Shown in pieces: positions 25,505 through 34,719 of a DNA stretch of 64,000 nt; the first letter of the stretch is position 1, and every line of letters begins with the position of its first letter. The stretch is from NCBI GenBank assembly GCA_026225945.1, contig JAMJFZ010000114.1, positions 292,609 through 356,608 of the forward strand. The letters are read 5' to 3'. The translations under genes and the position numbers were made by a program. Under the pieces are notes generated by a model. The model did not search any database. It saw nothing but the letters and a program-made list of their open reading frames with translations, and was not told the origin of the DNA. This DNA is from Cricetomys ansorgei (Eukaryota; Chordata; Mammalia; Rodentia; Nesomyidae).

Positions 25505-25900
25505 TGAGAAGTGTTCTTTAAAAGTGTTCAATGTCCTTACCACTAAGATAAGGGCAAATTAAAAGTACTCTGAGGTTTCATCTAACCCTGACTAGAACGG
25601 CTAAGATGAGGAAAACCACTGACAGCACATATGGTGAGGGTACAGGCACAGGGGAGCCCTCACTTACTGTTGGTGAGATTGCAAACTGGCACAGGAACTA
25701 CAGCAATCAGGGAATCAGGGACTCTAAGGAAATATCCATGTCACGGCTGTACACTCCTTAGCAAAGGAGTGCCCAAAGGACTCAGCATACTATCCACAAA
25801 TACTTGCTCAACCATGCTCATTGCTGCTGTGTTCATAGTACCTAGGAAATGGGAACAGCCTGAATGTCCTTCAGCTGATGGATGGATAATGAAAACGTAG
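25505..25900 (+). mobile_element. L1 ORF2 fragment, 3' part
   Basis: Continues the L1 ORF2 order: a 'TTCAATGTCCTTACCACTAA' segment, 'GTTGGTGAGATTGCAAACTG', a CAAAGGAG/CTATCCAC region and 'GGAACAGCCTGAATGTCCTT', ending at a GGATAATGAAAACGTAG-like motif. The 89-aa open frame is not an intact domain. Confidence 0.75.
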
Positions 25901-26167
25901 GACATGTTTGTTTTTTTTAGGGTGAGTCCATTTTAAATGGCAGTAGAGCTTACAGACAAGAGAAGTAGCTAGAGCAGAACCACTGAGCTACCTTCTCATT
26001 TTGTATCCAGTCTCCTGTTCATCCTTCCTGTGACTACTAAAATGTAACTGCTATTTCTTTTATAAGGAATTCATTGAAGATTCTGCACATAGTTCCAAAA
26101 ATTTCTGACTAAGCCACATAGAAAGCATCAAAGAAACTCAAAAACAGATTATTTTTTCTGCAAGGAA

Positions 26168-26173
26168 TTTATT
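26168..26173 (-). terminator. AATAAA signal of alpha-defensin pseudogene A
   Basis: The minus strand reads AATAAA about 93 nt after the ancestral stop at 26266-26268. The position matches the signals of the other three copies. Confidence 0.6.
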
Positions 26174-26265
26174 GGCCAAGGAAAAACAACTGAGGCTGAG
26201 CACAGGCGTAATGATGGAACACAAAGTCTCAGAGCACATGGTGATCTTGTCTCTGGTCTCAGTCC

Positions 26266-27130
26266 TCAGCGGGAGCAGAAGATATAGCAGATTGGACCCT
26301 GGCTGCAAATCCCAGTGACACGTTCCAAAGTTTTGGAGGATTATGAGCAGTAGCATTTCAGTATCTTTCTTGAGCCTGAGGACACAGAGAGAGTACCAGG
26401 CATTAACTAAGGATGCCAGCAGTATGTGATGATGTGCAGTCCTATGAGAATGCGTGCTCCGTGACTCAGACTAGCCTTGTTTTATTAGTGACATCAGAGG
26501 CAGCACTCTGATCAGTTCCAAACACTGGGAAACAAGACTTGAACAAGTGTTGATTGCATGAAGGATTTGACACCCATTTCAAGCTCCTTTACCTTTTTGT
26601 GTTTTCCTGACCAATACATTCATACACTGACATTTGGTTCCTAAATCTATTCAAATCTAGGCAAAGAGGACTTTTCTTTCTATAAGGAAGGCATTAATTG
26701 GATATCGAATGGACTAATTAATATGTTCTATATTTTAAAACTATTTCACAAATAAACTTTTAGAATCAAAATAAGAAAGATAATTACACTTATTTGACTC
26801 TCACTGCTATGAATATTCCATGGATAAGGCAGTGAAGACCCTAGAGGATCAACAGAGAAACGTCTGTGAGCCAGACTGCTCTCACCAGGACTCCAGGGCA
26901 CACCTTCAACATGCTCAGGAGGCTCTGAGCCCCTGGCATGCTGGACACCCTCATTCTCTTGCATCTTGAAGAGTAGAGATTTCTGGGTCTCCAAAGGAGA
27001 CGGCCATATCCTGGTCCTCTGCCCCTGACAGCTCCTCATTTAGAGTCTCCTCAGCTGCTTCTGGGAGAGGGTCTGCCTGGGCCTGGAAGGCCAGCAGGAG
27101 CAGGGCAGAGAGGAGGACAAGTGTCTTCAT
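26266..27130 (-). pseudogene. Alpha-defensin pseudogene A
   Basis: A relic of an enteric (Paneth-cell type) alpha-defensin gene. Exon 1 (26959-27130) still encodes a signal peptide starting MKTLVLLSALLLLAFQAQA and an acidic propiece of normal length. The splice donor is lost: where copy B reads CAG|GTGAG, A reads CAA|GAGAA, so the frame runs into a stop. A normal acceptor (TCCTCAG) precedes exon 2 (26266-26375), which keeps the ancestral length of 110 nt. In the ancestral frame Cys1, Cys2, Cys4 and Cys5 remain. A TAA stop lies two codons after Cys2, Cys3 is replaced, and Cys6 has become Ser before the Arg-stop end. The promoter is intact: a TATA box at 27198-27207 and a TCF-like site at 27295-27302. 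The gene could still be transcribed but cannot yield a defensin. Confidence 0.85.
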
Positions 27131-27197
27131 GGCTTGAGAGTCACCTGGAGGATTGGTGAGCAGGAGCCCAGTGTGTGGGGAGTGAGGAGCCAGCCTG

Positions 27198-27207
27198 CAT
27201 TTATAGG
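27198..27207 (-). promoter_or_regulatory. TATA box of alpha-defensin copy A
   Basis: The minus strand reads CCTATAAATG, 67 nt upstream of the ATG at 27130. The same sequence and spacing occur in copy B. Confidence 0.75.
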
Positions 27208-27294
27208 GCTCTCAGGAGAGGGTTCAGAGACCGCCTGACACATAGAGAAGACATGCATGATGGGAACTGGGAGACACTGCTGCCCTCAGGACCC

Positions 27295-27302
27295 CTTTGA
27301 TG
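27295..27302 (+). promoter_or_regulatory. TCF/LEF-type element upstream of copy A
   Basis: CTTTGATG fits the TCF consensus CTTTGWWS and lies about 90 bp upstream of the TATA box. Paneth-cell alpha-defensin promoters are known to respond to TCF4, so the match is plausible; it is inferred from sequence alone. Confidence 0.4.
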
Positions 27303-27487
27303 TTCCTCTGATCTCACAACTTCCGTCTTGATGCTGGACTGTGTGTTCAGTGACAGCCCTCCCTTCCAGCTGATAATGATAAAAGGTCTTGCTAACTTCT
27401 CCTGTTTCCCATCTCCTGGAATATTTATCTCTTTCTGCAGTCAGGAAAGAAAAGAGGCAGCCATTTCTTTTCTTTCTCTCTTTCTTG

Positions 27488-27632
27488 TTTTTTCTAGACA
27501 AGGTTTCTCTGTTGTACCTCTGGCTGTCCTAGAATTCATTTTGTAGACCAGGCTGGCCTCAAACTCACAGAGATCTGCCCACCTCAGCCTCTCAAGTGCT
27601 GGGATTAAAGGCCTGTGCCACCACTGTCTGGT
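27488..27632 (-). mobile_element. B1 SINE, minus orientation, within the duplication
   Basis: The reverse complement has the B1 head (GTGGTGGCACAGGCCTTTAA), middle and AGAAACCTTGTCTAGAAAAA tail. The paralogous B1 in the right copy (62314-62398) lacks the head portion. Confidence 0.93.
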
Positions 27633-27689
27633 GGGCATTCCTAATTTAATAAGCTCAAGGAATAAAGGCTTTTTGATTTCTGAAGTTGA

Positions 27690-28004
27690 AGCCTGCTGTT
27701 CTCAGAAAGAGTAGATCCTGGACCAGATCTACCTGCCAGAGGATTGGTCAGTCAGTTCTTTGTGGGATCCAGGGGCATTATCACCCTCAGGAAGGAAGAC
27801 TTTACGAACACCTTCTTCGGGGGCCATTATAGATGGTCTTATCAGGCCTGTAGTGACTGGAGCTCCCAGGAGACTAGGGACAGAGGTGGTCAGAGTAAAA
27901 CTAGACCAGTTTGTTCTGAGGAAGTCAATGTAACCTGAACAGATCTCAGGAGTGTGTTCCAGGTGCCTCTTCACACCCTGGAAGCTGTCAAATGATGTGC
28001 TCAT
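27690..28004 (-). repeat. Low-copy repeat with a conserved reading frame, copy 1
   Basis: About 300 bp, related to 31738-32010 (inverted) and 62480-62765. The minus strand is open for 91 codons. It shares with the 31.8-kb copy the segment FTLTTSVP, LLGAPVTTG, then IRPS, MAP and EGV blocks and DNAP..SHKELTD. I recognise no protein family. It may be part of an unnamed LTR or of an old retrocopy. Confidence 0.6.
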
Positions 28005-28345
28005 GTCTGAGCTCCTGTACTTTTTTTCCTTTTAGAAAATGTAAACTTTCAAATAAGAAATAATATTCAAAATGTAGAACATATAATGTGCTTCTTCCGA
28101 TCTTAAGAAGTGCTGTACTCCAGGAAATCATTGCCATTCTTATATGAACACCATTGTGTACATGTTTTTATTCCTTTTCCCTACTATGTATACACCAAAT
28201 ACAGAACACTCTATGATTTTCTATCAGCATATGGTGTCCCAGTGTAAGTTCTAGATCATATTTATAGCTTGATAAATACTATTCATTTGTGAAAATGTGT
28301 TTATTTGTTGTGTGTAATAGCTAGCAAAACAATACTAATACTACT

Positions 28346-28440
28346 TACACACACACATATAAACATAAATATATACAAATAGACATACATATATAGACAT
28401 GTATATGTACTCATTTATACACACAAGCACATGTCATATT
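28346..28440. repeat. CA/TA-rich simple repeat (duplicated)
   Basis: ACACACACATATAAACATAA-type simple sequence; the same tract is at 63108-63190 in the right copy of the duplication. Confidence 0.7.
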
Positions 28441-29210
28441 GCCTCATGACCTCCTCCATGCCTTTGTAGACTTAAAACTACAAGGAGCACACCTTATATT
28501 TCAGACACATTCCTGTCTTCCAGATCGCCACAGAGTTGACCTCAGTAGCACTTGCAAAATTTGCACACTCGGAGCCCGCCATGCTCTTTTGAATGATTCA
28601 TAGTACCGTGTGTTCACTTCCTCTCTTGCTGCAGTGTTCAAGGCAGAGCTGGTTGTTGAAGTCCTAGAGCGTCTCAGAAATACCCCCAGTAAAATACAAC
28701 CTCGACAGAGAGCGCCTCTTTAAAGTAAGTCGATCAAGTTTCCATTTGCAGCGTGGTTTTCATGTTCTTATTATTTAGTGTTCTTTCCTTTGTGCCTTCC
28801 CAAATTCTTGTAGCAACATCTATATCGCTTAAGGAAAGACACCGGCTCACGAGAACACCAGAGAAGGGAGAGAACAGATTTCCTCCACCTGTGAAGTCAC
28901 AAATGGCCACTTATACTTCGGGGTTTGGTGAGCCTTGGGAGGACATACAGATGTTTTCCTTGTGAGTTTACAGTCTGCTGGAGTTTTAATGCTCTGTGTG
29001 GCTGAAAGCAGGCTGATATTTACGATGATGTTTTTCTCATATTTCCTAGTCCCAATCTGATAGGTAAAAGTTGATATTTCAGTATCTCACTGGTTAACAG
29101 TCTTCTCATGAATTGATGGCAGAAGTTCACATACTTAAGTCGTGTCTGCACTTGTATTTGATAAAGGTCCCTTTGAGGGAGTTGTTGACACATTTATCTT
29201 ACTTCTTTTC

Positions 29211-29432
29211 TAAAGAAAAAGATTTATTTATTTTTATTTTTAAATGTGTAAGTGATTTGCCTGCATGTGTGTATGTGTGTGCCTGTTGCCTGTGAAGACC
29301 AGAATAGAGTCAAATCCCCTAGAACTGGAGTTATAGACATCTGTGAACTGCCATGTGGGCATGGAAACCTAACCTGGCTCTTCTGCAAAAGGAACAAGCA
29401 CTCTTAACCACTGAGCGAACTCTCCAGTTACA
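29211..29432 (-). mobile_element. B3/B2-type SINE, minus orientation
   Basis: The reverse complement begins CTGGAGAGTTCGCTCAGTGG, contains the CCCACATGGCAGTTCACAGA block and ends in an A/T-rich AATAAATAAATC tail. The right duplication copy is cut by the window end just inside the paralogous SINE tail. Confidence 0.75.
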
Positions 29433-31737
29433 TATTTCCTCTAATTAATCCTTAGCTGCTGTTCATAAATTCTGGAAAATTTCTCTTTATGCTATACAAT
29501 ACAAATCTATTTAATGATTATGATTTTTCTTTGTCCTTTCTGATTTGCAGTACCAAACAACCTAGTATTTACTTTTTCTTTAATAACTATTTCTGAATTT
29601 TCTTTCTTTCAACTTAAATTGTCAAACTCAAACTTGTGTGTTTTAGTGATTTTGTGGCCTGAGCCAAATTCCTACAGTATGTATCCTGTGTCTGACTCAC
29701 AGTTGTCTTTCTCACTCAATCCCACCACACAGGAAGTTCCACTTTCCCAGGGATGGTTGCCAGGATCTTTAATGTTCCGACATTGGTAGGTGCCTGTGTG
29801 GATATCACATGTGGATGCCCAGCAAGCAGTGAGAAGTTTGGGCTGTGGATGCAGCTGTTGTGTAAGAGACGTTGAAGTTTTGTTAGAGAAATGCAAGGAG
29901 CTCTTTGTAGTTCTCTGCTGTCTCTCCTAAGCATCATTTTATCTAAGAATCATCACATATTCAAACATTGCCCCTGAAGAATGGAAGCTAACCTCTAATG
30001 GCCTCTGAAACCTCAGATCTTGCACCTGACCCCCTTGGGCACATAGGTGGAGTGTTCCTCTCCCCTCCTCATAGGCATTCAGACTCTGCTGATCCACAGG
30101 AGGTGCTGGGGTAAGATAGGGCACTGCCTTGAGGAATTGGTCCGCCTTATGATCCCTGTACCTGGACTCTAAGATGGGGGTCACCCTGCCCTTGTTTTGT
30201 ATCGCAGACCAGTGTGCAAAAATCAACAGAACTCCCAGACACCCTAATATCAAGTCCGTTTCTTTAGTGGTGATCATACATGTGATTGATGACCTGTGAT
30301 AACCCACAAAGACCTTTTCTTCTCTTATTTCTAGAATGTGTAGGTTATTTACTGATGGTTTAACATCAAATCCCAGTGGAGGGAAACTGCAGAGATAGAG
30401 ACCAAGGAGAAGTTGTAGACAGACCATCTGTCAACAGATGTCTTTCAACCCTGAGCCACAGTCTGGTTCCAAACAAGGAAAACAACTAATCCCAATAAAT
30501 GAAAGAAGCTAGCACTCTGAAATGCAGAAGTTTCGGCGGAACATAGGGTAGTGGTGAAGTACAAGGGATTTGGCCACAGCCCTGTTGCCCAACTTTTGGA
30601 GTCCCTGAGTAAGGCAATTAACCTCTCCAAAGTTACTTTACAACCCCACATAATATTGGTCAATAAAAGTGGCTTCTTTATTGGGTTGTTGTGAAACCTC
30701 ATATCGGAATGGATAAAAAGATCTTAGAAACAATAAATATAAGCTAATATAAATATACTGCATATATTATGTACTTTGAGAATGCCATCTGGCTTATGGT
30801 AAGTTTCAAATAGGCATGATTTCTATGAAGTCACACAAGGCCATCCTGACACTGCAATAAATGAAAATTTAGGAATCTCCCCATACATAAGAAGTTGTCA
30901 AGTTCAATAGCATATAAATGTTTTATCTAATAGTTTATTACTTATACTTGGTGAACTAGCAGGGAACCATTTTTTCTACTTTCAAAATCCTCAGGAACTT
31001 TATGGCATTGATAATCTCATTATTAAAGAGAGATCCCACAAAATAGGCAGCTTCCCAAGTTAGAGTAAAAGAGGTTAAGTATGAGCAGAGAAGAGAGAGG
31101 CGTCAAGTCTCTCTTGAGGATGAATGAGACTTGGATGGGCTGAGAAGTGTCGAACTATATTCCAAACATTAAGACAGAACAGTGAAGCATATATAATCTT
31201 GTGTGTACCACTAGGATAATGTAAGATGTCCAGTAACATTCCCAGCATTTTTCATTCAGTTTTGAAAGGTACTTAAAGCTATTGTTTTTAGGCTATATCG
31301 TATAGTTATTTGTATTTTTATTATACACATATCCATATGATGAAATATACTGATGTTTTTATACTTACTTAAACGTGCAACTAAGTTTAAAAGTTCTGCT
31401 AAGTGGAAGAAGACCTCAGGTTTTAAAAGTGAATTCAGGGAAAGCATAAGGAAAGACAGAAAATTAATACAGTTCTTCACTTTTTCATATACAACATGGG
31501 GACACATAATGCTCCTAGGGGAGAAGCTATCAGTTCAGTACAGAAAGGAGTCCTGGTGAGCACTGGTGGTTTCTTGAACCTGGGACAGGGAATTTCCTAG
31601 CAGGGCTGAAGATGAGAAAGGGCTTGCAATACTATTTAAGGTGAGGATTTGTTTACTGTTCCGTAATTCATGTCTTCTAAAACTAAATAGTCCAAGACCT
31701 CACACAGGAGCCACAGCACATCATTAGACGGCTCCCA
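29433..31737. other. Intergenic, includes a 162-codon open frame of doubtful meaning
   Basis: No supported gene. A minus-strand frame at 29939-30427 is open for 162 codons with no known domain; see rejected items. Confidence 0.35.
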
Positions 31738-32010
31738 GGGTGTGAAGAGGCACCTGGACACATGCCTGAGCTATTTTCAAGTCATACTGGCTTCTTCAAA
31801 ACAATCTGGTCTGGCTTCACTCTTACCACCTCTGTCCCAGGTCTCCTGGGAGCCCCAGTCACTACAGGCATGATAAGGCCATCTACAATGGCCCCCAAAG
31901 AAGGAGTTCATAAAGTCTTCCCTCCTGAGGGTGATAATGCCCCTGAATCCCACAAAGAACTGACTGATCCTGGCATTCAGGTCAGGTCCAGGGTCTACTC
32001 TTTCTGAGAA
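31738..32010 (+). repeat. Low-copy repeat with a conserved reading frame, inverted copy 2
   Basis: Inverted relative to 27690-28004. Plus strand open 31762-32007 (81 codons) with the shared blocks FTLTTSVP, GLLGAPVTTG and DNAPESHKELTD. No defensin exons adjoin this copy. Confidence 0.6.
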
Positions 32011-32011
32011 C

Positions 32012-34399
32012 AGCAAAAGTGGGTGTAGAAGCCACTTCAAACAATTTACCGAGGTTGAAATATTTCCTAAGGATGGCAGGATAGCAACAGGGTTTCTGAG
32101 AAGGATATGATCCAATGTTTTGTTTTCATGAATGTGTGGGGAATGGTTTTGGGAAAGGGGCAGGAAAGATAAGAAACAAATTGTGCAGTTGCTGGATGTG
32201 TTTACAAAGCTTCATTGTTCACTGTTTTATTCCCAGATCCTTGGAGACATGTTCTGTAGAGCAGAGGAGTTCATATTTCAGTTCTTGGTTATAGAAAAAA
32301 AATGATCCGGAGGGCCATGGTGGTGAAGCACCAAACAGCTGATCAAATCTCCCCCTTAGAGCTCACACTGCAGTGATTAGGGATGTACAGTCTTGTCCTA
32401 TACTTAACTGACACAAACTGGAGAGGTAGGCTTGTCAGGACTCTGGGGTGAAGGCAGAGTCATCTCTGCACACTTCCTAACCAGGTTGTCAGGACCTGCT
32501 GGCTGGCTGCTATTAAAATATGACTGGAAAGGTGACTTCATACATGTGTTTTATGTTTGGGGGAAGAAAGCGTGTCTGAGCAACATGTTTCATCTTTCAT
32601 TCAGTTTTGGGGATCCTTGAAATCCAGAGGTCCTGAGTAGCTGAACCCAGACAAAGCTACCTTTCATGGTAAACAAGGCCTTAGAAGCTGGCAGGATGAG
32701 TTTTGAGTCCCAGCTCTACTTTCAAGATGAAACCACAGACAATTTACCTACTGGTTGAATGAGTCAGATATATATATATTTTTAGAACTATAAACTAAAA
32801 TATTCCCAGAGCCTGGACTGTAGAATTGTCCCAAGGAATGGATCAATGACGTGCCAACTGAAACCTGGCACACCTAAGTACGACTTAAGGGTTCGTGATC
32901 ACTGCAGCCATTATTATTAAGTTACAGGACGAAATGGCAGTCAGACCTATCATAGCAGGGACACCCCAGCAGGGTTATGCTTTCAAGAAGGTCCTTAAAC
33001 CTAAGTAGTCCATGCGCCTGCACCCATTGTGTTTTAGTTTCTAGATCCATGGTCCACAGTCTTAATGAAGGGGAGTGGGCGTCCCCTAGACACAGAAATA
33101 GATGAAACTTAGTTTTTTCTCCCTAGGGAAAGAGACAGTATGCTCTTTGTCAAAAGGAAGATATTTGGTGCTAAGAAAGTCAGACGTCAGCTGATGGCTC
33201 GGTACCCTGCTTCCTATTCTTAGCACAAAGAAAGCTTCCTTTGCGACAGTTCCCATATTGTCTGTGTTAGTTCTCACGGGTAAAATGTGAGAGAGAATGG
33301 GGCATTTCATCCGCAGTAAGCCTTACTACAGTGAATGCATTCCGTGAGATCTGTGCCTCCATCTCTGCCTGACGCGTGACATCAGGACAGCATAGAGGTC
33401 ACACTGAGAGTGCTGACTGTCCAGGTGGGAGGAACCGGGATTCTGTACTGGAATGCAGCCTGACCAATAAGGAACCTGTTGTCTGCAGCCACACAGTGGT
33501 CAAGGACTTTGGAAGAGTTTCCTGTTGTGGAGAGTCTGATTAATCTGCAGGTAAAGTCTTTTCTCTCATTTCCCCTTCTGAGGGATCAAGATGAGCCAGT
33601 AATGCAAGGACTCTGCTTACCCAGGGCATATCAATAAATGAACAAAGGATGTCCAAGGTCACTAATCCTAATTTTCTAAATGAGATGGCATAAGAAATAC
33701 TAATTAGTGGAAGTTCAGAGAGTGACTCTAACTTCTGAAATGGAGCCTAGCTCTCCAAGTGTTTGTAAAAACCACCTCAGCCCAGATGGATGGAGAGAGA
33801 AGACTTGGTCTCAGGGTGCCTCCCGATTCAAAGGAGACACTTTACTGTGAGTTTCGGGGGAGTTCCTGTTGTCTTGATGAAATGTCAGTTTTGTCCACAG
33901 GATGAACTTCACCATCTATCTTCTCTCCAGATGCTCTCCTAGTCTGTCTCCAGACAGCCCATTCTCCAATGCTTCTAGGTTCTGTGAAGGGAACTTGAGG
34001 GATGCTGCTGTGGGCTGAATTGTCTTCTGTAGGAGGAAGTAAGACCTCCATGAATAAATGGCTGTCAGGCACTTAGGCAAAGGCAGTGTCCATGGGGGTG
34101 TGGATGCTTGGTGAGACTGCTCAAGCTATGCCTAGAAACAGATGACATCTCGTAAGATCTAACCAGCAGAGGACATCTCAGGAAGATTGTCTTAAGGAAC
34201 GAATGGGAGCAGGGCAGGGAATATAAATTGTATCCCTTGTTCCTGAACAAAGAGAGTTTGCTTGTCCATGTATTACCCAGAGTCTGTGTCTCATGATTCT
34301 GCAACAACTCATCCCCCACTGGCAGCAGTGGGCAGACAGGGCCAGAGGGGTTACCAGGCAACAGTCTTCCCTTCACTCCAGATGTTGAAGCTGTCACTC
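32012..34399. other. Intergenic, no gene seen
   Basis: No supported gene or clear repeat, apart from a short TA run near 32770. Confidence 0.4.
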
Positions 34400-34715
34400 C
34401 CAGAGTGATGGCATTGGAGGTGGGACCTGTGAGAGCTGATCAGGACTACAGGAGGTCCTGATGGAAGAGCACCACGATGAAGAACAGACACAAAAGACCT
34501 GGCTCTGGCTATTTCACCAAGTGAGACTAAGAGGAAGGTTCCAATTTCAAGCCAGGAGGTAGCTTGAAATTCCTCTTTGGGGAATCAACCTGGAAATTTC
34601 CTTGATCTTGGATTTCCCAACCTCCAGAACTGTGAGAAGTAAATCCTGCCAAGGCTCTCACTATGTGGTGTGTTTTGGCACAGCAGCCCTAGCTGACTGT
34701 TACAAACGCAAGTTG
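34400..34715 (+). mobile_element. MaLR-type LTR fragment (MLT1-like)
   Basis: The 3' part shows the MaLR order: 'CCTTGATCTTGGATTTCCCA', 'ACCTCCAGAACTGTGAGAAG', TAAAT and a GGCACAGCAGCCCTAGCTGA end. Family named from memory of the consensus. Confidence 0.6.
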
Positions 34716-34719
34716 AAGG

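Larger units (their letters stand above)
26868..29245 (+). repeat. Segmental duplication, left copy
   Basis: Matches about 61678-64000 in the same orientation, offset about 34.8 kb. It includes exon 1 and the promoter of pseudogene A, a B1 element, a low-copy repeat and about 1.2 kb of nearly identical non-coding sequence (28.0-29.25 kb). The right copy runs to the window edge, so the true end is not visible. Confidence 0.9.

Noticed and set aside
29939..30427. 162-codon open frame on the minus strand
   Set aside because: No recognised domain, no splice or promoter context. With roughly 6000 stop-bounded frames in the window, one or two of this length are expected by chance.
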